Origin: JACVRW01 sp963757815
GTDB lineage: Bacteria > Actinomycetota > Thermoleophilia > Solirubrobacterales > Thermoleophilaceae
Direction of reading: 5' to 3'
DNA length: 64,000 nt
Assembly: GCA_963757815.1 (NCBI GenBank)
Contig: CAVWSN010000037.1
Span: 1-64,000 of the forward strand
Shown: positions 42,439-51,773 of the stretch, in pieces
How positions within the stretch are numbered: position 1 is the first letter of the stretch
Layout of the letters: each line of letters begins with the position of its first letter
Position numbers and translations under genes: made by a program
Notes under the pieces: generated by a model
Databases searched by the model: none
Seen by the model: only the letters and a program-made list of their open reading frames with translations
What the model was told of the DNA's origin: nothing

Positions 42439-43275
42439 GTGGACCTCCCCGAGATCGACATCCGCGCGCCCACGCGCGGCAACCGGCGCCTGGAGCGGCT
42501 GTTCGACGCCGCGAACGCCGACAAGCGGCTGCGCGCCTGGTGGTACATGCAGCAGGTCAACGCCGACCGGCGCGACATGTCGGACCACTCCGCCGTCCAC
42601 GTCCAGATCGTCGTCAACATCGCACTGCGGCTGTTCCGGCTCCTGAAGCGTTCCGGGGTGGAGCCGGCGATGGTGACCGAGCACGGCCTCAAGGCGCGCG
42701 ACGCCGAGGTCGTGATCGCCGCCGCCTGCCTCTTCCACGACACCGGCATGTCGATCCACCGCACCGATCACGAGCAATACAGCCTGTTCTTCGCGGCCGA
42801 TCGGATGCCCCTGCTCCTCGAGGACATCTACGACGAGCCCGAGCTCACGGTGGTGATGTCAGAGGCGCTGCACGCGGTGATCGGCCACCGCCGCCGCGGC
42901 GACCCGGTCACGATCGAGGCCGGCATCGTGCGCGTGGCCGACGCGCTCGACATGGCGAGCGGCCGCTCGCGGATCCCGTTCGAGACGAGAAGGCCGAACA
43001 TCCACTCGATCTCCGCGGCCGCCATCGACGCGGTGCGGATCGAGCCCGGCGAGGAGAGGGCCGTGCGCGTCGAGATCGAGATGAACAACTCGTCCGGCCT
43101 GTTTCAGGTCGATGAGCTGCTCGCCACCAAGCTGCGCGGCTCCGGGATCGAGGAGCACATCGAGGTGGTGGCCGAGATCGACGCCGAGCACGAGAAGCGG
43201 CTCGTGCCGGTGTTCCGGATCTACGAGCGGCCGAGTTCGGTTACCGTTTACCCCAAGGTGGGCAAAGCGTCCTCG
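42439..43275 (+). CDS. HD-domain phosphohydrolase, open into the next gene
   Basis: About 279 residues of a metal-dependent HD phosphohydrolase. It has H-x-x-x in HSAVHVQIVVNIALRLF, the HD pair in CLFHDTGMSIH, and GHRRRGDPVTIEAGIVRVADALD with the last Asp, followed by a C-terminal sheet (VRVEIEMNNSSGLFQVDEL). There is no stop codon before the ATG of the ABC ATPase at 43276. The frame simply continues, so the products would be fused unless translation restarts. No stop is present in any of the three forward frames over the last 75 bp. The start is GTG 42439. Confidence 0.8.
43247..43266 (+). other. imperfect hairpin at the HD/ATPase junction
   Basis: TTTACCC (43247-43253) pairs with GGGCAAA (43260-43266), with one A-C mismatch. 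The adjoining GGTGGGCAAAGCG (43257-43269) is identical, in inverted orientation, to 41366-41378 beyond moaA. It lies in the linker of the fused reading frame. Confidence 0.4.
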
Positions 43276-44020
43276 ATGGGGCAGCAGCCGCTGGTCGAGC
43301 TCGACGACGTCCGGAAGAGCTTCGGGGACAACGTCGTTCTCAACGACGTCGATCTGGTCGTGGAGCGCGGCTCCGCCATCGTGATCGCCGGCCCGTCGGG
43401 CTCCGGCAAGTCCACGATGCTGCGCTGCATCAACGGGCTGGAGCCGGTCGACGAAGGCGAGGTGCGCTTCGACGGCGCGGCCCTCGACTACTCGGGCAAG
43501 GCGATCAGCCGGCTGCGGGCGGAGATCGGCATGGTCTTCCAGCAGTTCAACCTGTTCCCGCACATGACGGTGCTGGACAACGTCGTCCTCGGCCCCGTCA
43601 AGGCAAAGCACCTGCCGCGTCGAGCAGGCCACCGGCCGCGCTCGCGAGCTGCTCGAGCGGGTGGGCATCCCTGAGAAGGCCGACGAGTACCCGGCCGACC
43701 TCTCGGGCGGCCAGCAGCAGCGAGTGGCCATCGCCCGCGCCCTGGCGATGGACCCCAAGCTGATGCTCTTCGACGAGCCGACCTCGGCGCTCGACCCGGA
43801 GATGATCCGCGAGGTCCTCGACGTCATGCGCGACCTCGCCCGCGACGGCATGACGATGATCGTCGTGACCCACGAGATGGGGTTCGCGCGCGAGGTGTGC
43901 GACCGGATCGTGTTCATCGACGACGGCGAGATCGTCGAGGAGGGCCCGCCGGACGAGTTCTTCGGGGCGGCGAAGAGCCAGAGGGCGAAGGAGTTCGTGG
44001 ACAAGATCATCCACCACTGA
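43276..44020 (+). CDS. polar amino acid ABC transporter ATPase (one-base frameshift)
   Basis: An ATPase of the GlnQ type. Walker A is GPSGSGKSTMLRCINGLE and the Q-loop is MVFQQFNLFPHMTV. After a frame switch it continues with LSGGQQQRVAIARALAM and Walker B LMLFDEPTSALDP, then VVTHEMGFA. Removing the T at about 43620 gives a continuous 247-residue protein (KHLPREQATGRARELLE), the normal length. It energises the importer encoded by the next three genes; as written it would be truncated. The start is ATG 43276, in frame with the HD gene. Confidence 0.85.
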
Positions 44021-44033
44021 GGAGGGACACCGG

Positions 44034-44945
44034 ATGACGAAGATGAAGCTTTGGCGCACGTTGCTGGCGATGGCGCTGGCGGTCGCCGCGCTGGCCGTGG
44101 CAGCTTGCGGCGACGATGACGACGATGACGGCGGCGGGAACGGCGGAGGCGGAGGCGGCGGCCAGACCGAGGAGGCCCAGCAGTTCCCGGCCGGCAGCAC
44201 CATGGCGAAGATTCAGGACCGCGGCGAGATCACGATCGGCGTGAAGTACGACGTGCCTCCGTTCGGCCTAAAGAACCCGCAATCGGGTGAGATCGAGGGC
44301 TTCGACGTCGACATGGGCAACCTCATCGCCGAGGAGCTCGGCGTCGAGCCCAAATTCGTCGAGGCGATCTCGGACAACCGCATCCCGTTCCTGCAGCAGG
44401 GCGAGGTGGACCTGATCCTGTCCACGATGACCATCAACCAGGAGCGGGACACGGAGATCGAGTTCTCAGAGCCCTACTACGTCGCCCGCGGGCGGATCCT
44501 GGTTCCGGGCGACTCGGACATCAAGGGCATCGACGACCTCGCCGGCAAGAAGGTCTGCACGGCGCTCGGGTCGACCTACGAGGAGACGCTGCGCGAGCAG
44601 GCCCCCGATGCCGACCTGACGCTCGTGGACACCTACTCCGAGTGCCTCGAGCTGCTCCAGAACGGGGCGATCGACGCGATCTCCACGGACGACGTGATCC
44701 TGACCGGCATGATCATCCAGGACGACACGCTCAAGATGGTGGGCGACGAGCTGACCACCGAGCCCTACGGCGCCGGGATCAAGGAGGGCGACAAGGAGTT
44801 CCAGAAGTTCGTGAGCGACACGCTCGAGGCGGCGCAGGCGGACGGCCGCTGGGAGGAGTCCTTCCAGGAGTGGGTCGGCCAGTACACGAACCAGCAGACG
44901 CCGCCCCCCGACATGACGCTCAAGGAGGCGCTCGCGCTGGGCTAG
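44034..44945 (+). CDS. amino acid ABC transporter substrate-binding lipoprotein
   Basis: A 303-residue solute-binding protein of family 3. The lipoprotein signal has lipobox LAVAAC (about residues 19-25), then an Asp- and Gly-rich linker. Domain motifs are ITIGVKYDVPPFGLKNP, GFDVDMGNLIAEELG and DLILSTMTINQERD...FSEPYY. It is likely specific for glutamate, glutamine or similar polar amino acids, from family resemblance. A GAGGAGG-like site precedes the ATG 13 bp after the ATPase stop. Confidence 0.92.
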   Translation: MTKMKLWRTLLAMALAVAALAVAACGDDDDDDGGGNGGGGGGGQTEEAQQFPAGSTMAKIQDRGEITIGVKYDVPPFGLKNPQSGEIEGFDVDMGNLIAEELGVEPKFVEAISDNRIPFLQQGEVDLILSTMTINQERDTEIEFSEPYYVARGRILVPGDSDIKGIDDLAGKKVCTALGSTYEETLREQAPDADLTLVDTYSECLELLQNGAIDAISTDDVILTGMIIQDDTLKMVGDELTTEPYGAGIKEGDKEFQKFVSDTLEAAQADGRWEESFQEWVGQYTNQQTPPPDMTLKEALALG

Positions 44946-44974
44946 CGGCGCTTCGGTGGTAGTGAGGTTCGCCG

Positions 44975-45637
44975 GTGACTGAGCTCTGGGAGGTCCTCAG
45001 CGAGCACTTCCCGGAGTTCAGCTCCGGCTTCTGGGTGACCGTGCGGCTGGTCGCGATCTCGTTCGTGATCGCGATGGTGGTCGGCACCGCCGTCGCTGCG
45101 CTGCGGATCGCGCCGCTCAAGCCGCTCAACTGGGTCGGCGGCCTGTTCGTCGAGCTGTTCCGCAACACGCCGCTCCTGGTCCTGCTGTTCATCTCCTACG
45201 CGGGGCTGCGGCGCGCCGGGGTCCCGGTCGACCCCTGGGTGGCCGGGACTGCGAGCCTCGGCCTGTACACGGCCGCCTACGTGGCGGAGGCGCTCCGTTC
45301 CGGCGTCTTTGCGGTGGGAAAGGGGCAGATCGAGGCGTCACTCTCGATCGGCCTCGACTACCCGCGCACGATGCGCTACATCATCCTGCCGCAGGCCTTT
45401 CGGACGGTGATCCCGCACCTCGGCAGCCTGACGATCGCGATGATCAAGAACTCGGCGATCGTCGGGGTCTCGCTGCTCGCGCTGCCCGACCTGCTGCACC
45501 AGGCCAGGCTCGTCAACTCGCGGACGTTCGCGACGAACGAGACCTTCTTCTGGGCGGCCGTCGGCTACCTGATCCTGACCTTGTTCGCGACGCTGGTCGT
45601 ACGGCGGCTCGAGGTCCGCTACGCGATCCACAGGTGA
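44975..45637 (+). CDS. amino acid ABC transporter permease
   Basis: A 220-residue HisM/GluC-type permease with about five membrane helices. The N-terminal helix is VTVRLVAISFVIAMVVGT, the family signature is LFVELFRNTPLLVLLF, and the EAA loop is EASLSIGLDYPRTMRYIILPQAFR. It pairs with the next permease to form the channel. The start is GTG 44975. Confidence 0.93.
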   Translation: MTELWEVLSEHFPEFSSGFWVTVRLVAISFVIAMVVGTAVAALRIAPLKPLNWVGGLFVELFRNTPLLVLLFISYAGLRRAGVPVDPWVAGTASLGLYTAAYVAEALRSGVFAVGKGQIEASLSIGLDYPRTMRYIILPQAFRTVIPHLGSLTIAMIKNSAIVGVSLLALPDLLHQARLVNSRTFATNETFFWAAVGYLILTLFATLVVRRLEVRYAIHR

Positions 45638-45640
45638 GGC

Positions 45641-46453
45641 ATGGGCTACCTGTTCAATCCGGACAACTGGGAGTGGCTCACCACCGGGAACAACCTGCGC
45701 TTCCTGCTCGAGGGATTCCTGGTCAACCTCGAGATAGCGGTGATCGCGATGGTCTTCTCGCTCTACTTCGGGTTGCTGCTCGCCATGCTCCGGCTCTCGA
45801 GGTTCAGGCTGGTGGCCGTGGCCGCCGGGGTCTGGGTCGACGTCTGGCGCAACCTGCCGCTGATCTTCATCATCCTCTACCTGGCGCTGGCGCTGCCGGC
45901 GCCGTGGAAGGACTTCTACGAGAGCAACGTGCCGGGCTTCTTCCCGGAGGCGCTCCAGTCCGGGCGTGTGTTCGCGGGCATCCTCGGGCTCGTGCTCTAC
46001 AACTCGGCGGTGCTCGCCGAGATCATGCGCGCCGGCATCCTGTCGCTCGATCGCGGCCAGGGAGAGGCCGCCGCCTCGCTCGGCCTGACCTACCCGCAGC
46101 AGCTGCGCTACGTGATCCTTCCGCAGGGCCTCCGCCGGATGGTGCCGGCCACGGTCTCGCAGCTGATCACGCTCAACAAGGACACCACCCTGGTGAGCAT
46201 CATCGCCATCCAGGAGGTGATGCGCCACGGCCGCATCCTGTCGAGCGGCTTCACGGCGTTCACGGGCGGTGGCGCGCAGCCGCCCCTGCTGCAGGTCTTC
46301 ATCTTCATCGGCGCGCTGTTCGTGGTCACGAACTTCGCCCTCTCCCGGCTGTCACGGCGGCTCGAGGTCCGCGAGCGCAAGCGCACCGGCGGCACGGCGG
46401 GCCCGGTGATGGGCCTCGAGGATCAGACGGCGCTGGCCGCCGAGTCCACGTAG
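45641..46453 (+). CDS. amino acid ABC transporter permease
   Basis: A 270-residue permease of the same family as its neighbour. WVDVWRNLPLIFIIL is the signature segment, and the EAA loop is GEAAASLGLTYPQQLRYVILPQGLR. It has about five or six helices and a polar 30-residue tail. It starts 3 bp after the preceding permease. Last gene of the importer operon; its end is 4 bp from the convergent citrate synthase stop. Confidence 0.93.
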   Translation: MGYLFNPDNWEWLTTGNNLRFLLEGFLVNLEIAVIAMVFSLYFGLLLAMLRLSRFRLVAVAAGVWVDVWRNLPLIFIILYLALALPAPWKDFYESNVPGFFPEALQSGRVFAGILGLVLYNSAVLAEIMRAGILSLDRGQGEAAASLGLTYPQQLRYVILPQGLRRMVPATVSQLITLNKDTTLVSIIAIQEVMRHGRILSSGFTAFTGGGAQPPLLQVFIFIGALFVVTNFALSRLSRRLEVRERKRTGGTAGPVMGLEDQTALAAEST

Positions 46454-46457
46454 GGGG

Positions 46458-47846
46458 TCAGGACTTGGCCGGGTCGATCAGGTTCGTTTCGGCGACCGGC
46501 TTGTCGGTGCGCTGCTCACGCGAGCCGATCTCGACGTAGTCCTGCTCGCGCGCCCCCGTGTAGATCTGCCGCGGCCGGGCGATCTTGGTCTCCTCGTCGG
46601 TGACCATCTCGAGCCACTGCGCGATCCAGCCCGACGTGCGCGGGATGGCGAACATCACCGTGAACATGTCGGCCGGCAGGTTGAGCGCCTCGTAGATGAG
46701 ACCCGAGTAGAAGTCGACGTTCGGGTAGAGCTTGCGCTCGATGAAGAAGTCGTCGTCGAGGGCACGCTTCTCGAGCTCGGTCGCGATGTCGAGCTTCGGG
46801 TTCTTGCCCGTGACCTCGAACACCTCGTCCACGTGCTCCTTGATGATCTGCGCGCGCGGGTCGTAGTTCTTGTAGACGCGGTGGCCGAAGCCCATGAGCT
46901 TCTCCTCGCGGTTCTTCACGCCCTCGAGGAAGGCCGGAACGTTGTCGACGGTCTCGATCCGATCGAGCATCCGCAGCACCGCCTCGTTCGCGCCGCCGTG
47001 CAGCGGCCCGTAGAGGGCGGCGATGCCCGCGGCCACGGCCGAGTAGGGATCGACCTGCGACGAGCCCACCCCGCGCACCGCGTTCGTCGAGCAGTTCTGC
47101 TCGTGGTCTGCGTGGAGGATCCAGAGGACATCGAGGGCGCGCACGAGCCGTGGATCCGGCTCGTACTTGGCCTCGGTCATCTTGAACATCATCGACAGGA
47201 AGTTGCCGGGGTAGGCCAGGTCGTTGTCCGGATAGACGTACGGCAGCCCCAGGTTGTGGCGGTAGGCGAACGCCGCGAGCGTCGGGACCTTCGCGATCAG
47301 CCGCACGGCCGCCATATGCCGTTCGAGCCGGTCGTCGATGTTCTTGGCGTCGGGATAGAAGGTCGACAGCGCACCGACCGTGGCGAGCAGCATGCCCATC
47401 GGGTGGGCGTCGTAGCGGAAGCCCTCGACGAACTTCTTGATGTTCTCGTGGACGAACGTGTGGTGGGTGATCTCGAAGATCCACTCGTCCAGCTGGCTCT
47501 GCGTGGGGAGCTCGCCGTAGATGAGGAGATACGCGACCTCGAGGTAGGTGGAGCGCTCGCAGAGCTGGTCGATCGGGTACCCGCGGTATTCGAGGATGCC
47601 CGCCTCGCCGTCGATGAAGCAGACCGAGCTGCGGCATGACGCCGTATTCGTGAAGGCCGGGTCGTAGGTCATGAGGCCGAAGTCGTCCTCGTCCACCTTG
47701 ATCTGGCGGAAATCCATCGCCCTGACCGTGCCGTCGCTGATCTCGACGTCGTAGGTCTCGCCGGTGCGGTTGTCGGTGACGCTGAGGGAGTTCTTGGCCG
47801 TGGCTACGCCACCACCGTCCTCGCGCTGAGTGTGCTCCTCGGCCAT
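46458..47846 (-). CDS. gltA: citrate synthase
   Basis: A complete 462-residue type II citrate synthase. The catalytic His is in HADHEQNCSTNAVR region/GPLHGGANEAV, the second His in GFGHRVYKNYDPRA, and the Asp in PNVDFYSG. The N-terminal beta domain includes FTNTASCRSSVCFIDGEAGILEYRGYPID. It condenses oxaloacetate with acetyl-CoA to start the TCA cycle and so feeds the 2-oxoglutarate dehydrogenase encoded at 31-36 kb. A GAGGAGAG site directly precedes the ATG. Confidence 0.97.
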   Translation of the reverse strand: MAEEHTQREDGGGVATAKNSLSVTDNRTGETYDVEISDGTVRAMDFRQIKVDEDDFGLMTYDPAFTNTASCRSSVCFIDGEAGILEYRGYPIDQLCERSTYLEVAYLLIYGELPTQSQLDEWIFEITHHTFVHENIKKFVEGFRYDAHPMGMLLATVGALSTFYPDAKNIDDRLERHMAAVRLIAKVPTLAAFAYRHNLGLPYVYPDNDLAYPGNFLSMMFKMTEAKYEPDPRLVRALDVLWILHADHEQNCSTNAVRGVGSSQVDPYSAVAAGIAALYGPLHGGANEAVLRMLDRIETVDNVPAFLEGVKNREEKLMGFGHRVYKNYDPRAQIIKEHVDEVFEVTGKNPKLDIATELEKRALDDDFFIERKLYPNVDFYSGLIYEALNLPADMFTVMFAIPRTSGWIAQWLEMVTDEETKIARPRQIYTGAREQDYVEIGSREQRTDKPVAETNLIDPAKS

Positions 47847-47917
47847 CTCTCTCCTCGTCTCTCTCCGGGCGCTGTGTCCTTCTTCCCCGATTTTGACGGA
47901 AAGGGATACTCCAGCGC

Positions 47918-48400
47918 ATGCCGAGCTTCGAGAGCATCGAGGAGGACTTCCTGCGGATCAGCGCGGAGGTCGTCTGGGCGACTGTCGCCACGGTCGACTC
48001 GCGAGGCCGTCCGCGCACCCGCATCCTCCACCCGTACTGGGAGGTGGTCGACGGCCGTCCGGTCGGCTGGGTCGGCACCGTCCGCTCGCCGCTCAAGTCG
48101 AAGCATCTCGCCGCCACCCCCTTCGTGTCGGTCGCGTACTGGTCGCCGAAGCAGGAGACCGCGCACGCCGACTGCCGGGCGTCGTGGGCGGACGACGAGC
48201 GCGAGCGGGTCTGGAACCTGTTCCTCGAAGCGGAGCCGCCGCTCGGCTATGACCCCGCGACCCTCCCGCAATGGAAGGACGGACCGCTCGGCGGGGAGTT
48301 CGCGGCGCTTCGTCTCGATCCCTGGCGCGTGATGGTCCTCACCGCCGAGGATGTGGCCGAGGACCGCTGGTACCAGCGCTACTGGCGAGAGGTCGAGTAG
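47918..48400 (+). CDS. pyridoxamine 5'-phosphate oxidase-like flavin protein
   Basis: A 160-residue split-barrel flavin-binding protein. It opens FLRISAEVVWATVATVDSRGRPRTRILHPYWEVVDGR and has a Trp-rich end (WRVMVLTAEDVAEDRWYQRYW), the pattern of actinobacterial PNPOx-like proteins that bind FMN or F420. The reaction is unknown. The lipoprotein gene begins immediately after its stop. Confidence 0.85.
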   Translation: MPSFESIEEDFLRISAEVVWATVATVDSRGRPRTRILHPYWEVVDGRPVGWVGTVRSPLKSKHLAATPFVSVAYWSPKQETAHADCRASWADDERERVWNLFLEAEPPLGYDPATLPQWKDGPLGGEFAALRLDPWRVMVLTAEDVAEDRWYQRYWREVE

Positions 48401-48940
48401 GTGACGTCGAGATGGCTGCTGCTCCCGCTGCTGGCCTGCGCCATCCTGATGCCGGCCGCGTGCGGCTCGTCCGATCCGAAGATGTTCGACGAGGAGGGCT
48501 TCGCGATCACCTTCGAGTACCCGGGTGACTTCGAGCGCACGACCGACGTGAATGCCGAGAGCGGCGTCGGCGAGGCCGAGGAGTCGGTGGCGCTCGCCAT
48601 GTCGGAGGACAACGCGATCTTCGTCCAGCGCTACGACCTGGGCGAATCGGTGACGCCCGCGAGGACGCCGGCGCCGTCAAGCGACGAGCTCGACAAGGTT
48701 CTCGGCCGCCTCGCCGGCACCGAGGTCAGCGGGAAGCAGATCGACGCGGGAGGCCTGCTCGCATTCCGGTACGAGATCGACAAGCTCCAGCAGCCGGAGG
48801 ACGGGCGCAGCACGATCGTCGCCGTATTCGACGGCGACACCGAGTACTTCATCAACTGCCAGTCGGTGCCGGACGGGCGCGAGGAGCTCGACGAGGCCTG
48901 CGAGCGGGCGATCGAGACGCTGGCGCCGAAGACCGCCTAG
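48401..48940 (+). CDS. lipoprotein of unknown function
   Basis: A 179-residue exported protein. The signal peptide ends in lipobox MPAAC (about residue 20), followed by GSSDPKMFDEEGFAITFEYPGDFER, reminiscent of PsbP/Mog1-like lipoprotein domains. A conserved Cys pair near the end (INCQS, DEACER) may form a disulphide. The start is GTG 48401, abutting the previous stop. Its end overlaps the convergent GH31 stop by 4 bp. Confidence 0.75.
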   Translation: MTSRWLLLPLLACAILMPAACGSSDPKMFDEEGFAITFEYPGDFERTTDVNAESGVGEAEESVALAMSEDNAIFVQRYDLGESVTPARTPAPSSDELDKVLGRLAGTEVSGKQIDAGGLLAFRYEIDKLQQPEDGRSTIVAVFDGDTEYFINCQSVPDGREELDEACERAIETLAPKTA

Positions 48941-51111
48941 CGCTGCGTGAACGAGATCTCTCGCCCCGGGCTCGCCGACCAGCGTCCGCGCCGCCAGACG
49001 ATCCGGGTGCCGTCGGCGAGCCTGACCGCGCAGCGGCCGAGCGGCGGCTCACCCCAAAGGGTCGCCTCGAGCGGGCGCTCGGCCTCCGGCGTGTCGCCGA
49101 GCCCGTCCTGCACGTGCTCCGCGGGGTGGGTCACGACGATCGAGCCCGAGCGCACGAAGACGGGGATGCGGTCGAGCGGCGCGGCCGCGAGGATCTCTCC
49201 GCCGCCTCGCACGGGCTCGCCCGACCAGAAGTCGATCCAGTCCCCCCGCGGGAGCGACACCTCGCGCTCCGTGGCGCCGCGCTCGAGCACCGGGGCCACC
49301 CAGAGCGCGGGCCCGTAGCCGTACTGGTCGGCGAGCGCCCAGCCGCGCTCGTCGGACGGGTCGCTCAGGAACAGCGGGCGCACGATCGGGAGCCCGGCGC
49401 GGGCCGCGGTGCCGGCCGCGGCGCGCACGTAGGGGACGAGCCGTTCGTGCAGCAGCACGTAGTCGCGATACACGCGCAGCGTCTCCTCGTCGTAGGTCCA
49501 GGCCTCCTGCTCGAAGCGCCCGTGCGCCTGCATCAGCGGCGTGAAGCAGCCGAACTGGACCCAGCGCAGCAGCAGCTCCTTGGGACAGCGGGCCACGAGC
49601 CGCTCACCCAGGTAGCCGCCGACGTCGTGGGACCAGTTCGAGAAGCCGGTCGCGGCGGCGGTGATCGTGGCCGCCACGAGCGTCTCGAGTGACCAGAAGT
49701 CCGACGGCTGGTCGCCGCCCCAGGTCACCCCGACGGCCTGCTGGCCTGTCCAGCCGGGCCGCCCGAACAGCACCCCTCGGCCCGGGTGCACCTCGTCCAG
49801 GGCCCGTTGCATCGAGCGCCTGTAGAGAAGCCCGAGCGCCCACGCCGCCTGGGCCCCGGTCCGCCCGTCGGCGAAGCGAACCTCCGGCGGGTAGTACCAG
49901 CCCTCGCCGTCGTCGGCCTTGATGCCCTCCACGCCCAGGCGCAGCACGCGCTTGACCTGCTCGCGCCACCACTCCTCGGCCCGCGGCGAGGTGAAGTCGA
50001 CCGGCGAGCCGGTACCCATCCACCAGCGCGCCTGGTGCGGCCCGCCGTTCGCCGCCTTCACGAAGTGGCCCGCGCGGGCGCCCGGCTCGTAGTTCGAGGC
50101 AGGCTCCGAGTGCAGGCGCTCCGAGTCCGGGTCGGGAGGACGCTGGCCGTCGCGCGACTCGATGTTCACCCAGGGCGTGGCCCACACGACGGTGCGCACC
50201 CCGCGCTCGCGGAAGCGGGCGACCATGCCGTTGAAGTCCGGGAACTGGTGCGGGTTCGGCTCCCAGGTGTTGTATTGGGTCGCCCAGGGCGAGTCGAGCA
50301 CGATCGCGTCGAGCGGCAGGCGGTGGCGACGGTAGCCGTCGAAGTCGTCCTCCACGTCGCTCTGGTGCTCGTAGACGTCGCGCGACTTCCAATGCCCGTA
50401 TCCCCATTCGGGCAGCAGCGGCGGCGTCCCGGTCAGCCGCAGGAAGCGGCGCAGCCGTGCAGCGGGGGTGGGGTCGCACAGGACGTGCAGGCGAAAGGGA
50501 CCGGCGTCTGCCCGCGCCGACACCCCGACCCGGTGGCCGAGGTCGAACTCGGCCCCGTCGCCCTCGGTCTCGAGCCAGAGTGCGTAGCCACGGCTCGCGA
50601 GCAGCCAGGGCACCGGCGCGTAGTCGCCCTGGGGGATGCCTCCCACGTCGAGCATGTCGGGCGGGCAGTCCGGCCCGGTGTAGCGGCGGTCGCCGCCGAG
50701 CCGGACGTGGCGGCCCGTCTGCTCGACCTCTTCGCCATGGCGCGCGCCGAGCCCGGTGAAGCGCTCGCCGGCGCGCCGCTCCCATTCCGCCCCGATCCGG
50801 AACGGGCCGGCGGCCGGCTCGAACTGGATAACCACGCGCTCGTCCTCGAGCTCGATGACCACGGTTCCCAGCTCGCCCTCGACACGGCGCCCGTTCCGGG
50901 CGGCGGCTGCGAACCACAGCGGGCGCTCGAGCTCCTCGCCCGCGATCATCCCCTCGGTCAGCTGCATGAACTGGTCGCGTGACTCGCCCGCCGCGGCCCA
51001 GAGCCGCAGCTCCCTGATCAGGCGCCGACCGCGCCGGATCTCGATCGCGAACGGCTCGAGCCCCACGGTCACGCGCAGGGCTCCGCGCTCCAGCACGAGC
51101 GGCTCGGACAT
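48937..51111 (-). CDS. GH31 alpha-glucosidase/alpha-xylosidase-like
   Basis: A 724-residue GH31 glycosidase. The catalytic barrel opens PEWGYGHWKSRDVYEHQ, the nucleophile Asp is in GIKADDGEG, and the acid/base Asp is in WGGDQPSDFWSL. GFSNWSHDVGGYLG is the substrate-pocket signature. N- and C-terminal beta domains flank the barrel. No signal peptide, so it acts inside the cell. The KADDGEGW context is closer to alpha-xylosidases and related enzymes than to maltases, but specificity is not certain. Confidence 0.9.
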   Translation of the reverse strand: MSEPLVLERGALRVTVGLEPFAIEIRRGRRLIRELRLWAAAGESRDQFMQLTEGMIAGEELERPLWFAAAARNGRRVEGELGTVVIELEDERVVIQFEPAAGPFRIGAEWERRAGERFTGLGARHGEEVEQTGRHVRLGGDRRYTGPDCPPDMLDVGGIPQGDYAPVPWLLASRGYALWLETEGDGAEFDLGHRVGVSARADAGPFRLHVLCDPTPAARLRRFLRLTGTPPLLPEWGYGHWKSRDVYEHQSDVEDDFDGYRRHRLPLDAIVLDSPWATQYNTWEPNPHQFPDFNGMVARFRERGVRTVVWATPWVNIESRDGQRPPDPDSERLHSEPASNYEPGARAGHFVKAANGGPHQARWWMGTGSPVDFTSPRAEEWWREQVKRVLRLGVEGIKADDGEGWYYPPEVRFADGRTGAQAAWALGLLYRRSMQRALDEVHPGRGVLFGRPGWTGQQAVGVTWGGDQPSDFWSLETLVAATITAAATGFSNWSHDVGGYLGERLVARCPKELLLRWVQFGCFTPLMQAHGRFEQEAWTYDEETLRVYRDYVLLHERLVPYVRAAAGTAARAGLPIVRPLFLSDPSDERGWALADQYGYGPALWVAPVLERGATEREVSLPRGDWIDFWSGEPVRGGGEILAAAPLDRIPVFVRSGSIVVTHPAEHVQDGLGDTPEAERPLEATLWGEPPLGRCAVRLADGTRIVWRRGRWSASPGREISFTQR

Positions 51112-51147
51112 GCGCCTCCTTCTGGCAGACGCGCGGCCGGCGGCTGT

Positions 51148-51678
51148 TTACATCGAGTGAAGGAGTCTGGGGAGCGGCCTGCGGTACTCGACCAGCTCCA
51201 TCCCGCCCCAGTGCTCCTCGGTGAACGGCGGCGCGGCGGCGGTCCAGCCCTCGCGCTCGTAGAACCGCCTGGCCCGGGCGTGCGCGACCGGCGTGAAGAG
51301 CCTGAAGGTGGAGAAGCCCCGCCGCGCCGCCTCCTCGACCGCGGCGCTGTGCAACCTCGTTGCGATCCCGCCGCCCCAGTGCTCCTCGCGAACGAACAGC
51401 TGCCAGAGATGAGCAAGCGCCGGGTCGGGGTCGGGGAGGCCGGCGTGGAGGGCAGCCGGCATCAGCGCCACGTGGCCCGCCATCCCCCCGTGCGCTTCCG
51501 CCACGCGGCACCAGTCGGCCGGGTCGGCCAGTTGCGCGCGTACGGGCTCGCGTTCGGTCGGGGGCGGTGCCCAACCCTTGGGCATGAACTCACGATAGGT
51601 CTCGAATCCGAGCTCCATCGTCAGTGCGATCTCCTCGGCGTCGCTGGGCCGTCCGCGCCTGAAGCTGACCTCGTCCAT
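51148..51678 (-). CDS. GNAT family N-acetyltransferase
   Basis: A 176-residue GNAT acetyltransferase. The acetyl-CoA-binding motif is LFVREEHWGGGIATRLHSAAVEEA, followed by FRLFTPVAHARARRFYEREGW. It opens FRRGRPSDAEEI. Substrate unknown. It lies 36 bp upstream of the GH31 gene on the same strand. Confidence 0.88.
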   Translation of the reverse strand: MDEVSFRRGRPSDAEEIALTMELGFETYREFMPKGWAPPPTEREPVRAQLADPADWCRVAEAHGGMAGHVALMPAALHAGLPDPDPALAHLWQLFVREEHWGGGIATRLHSAAVEEAARRGFSTFRLFTPVAHARARRFYEREGWTAAAPPFTEEHWGGMELVEYRRPLPRLLHSM

Positions 51679-51773
51679 TCCAGGGGCGACGCTAGCCGGT
51701 TCACAGTCCCGTCACGCCACGTTCGCCCGCCGGTAACGAAAAAGCGCTCGTTGCAGGCGAATCTGGTTTCGAA

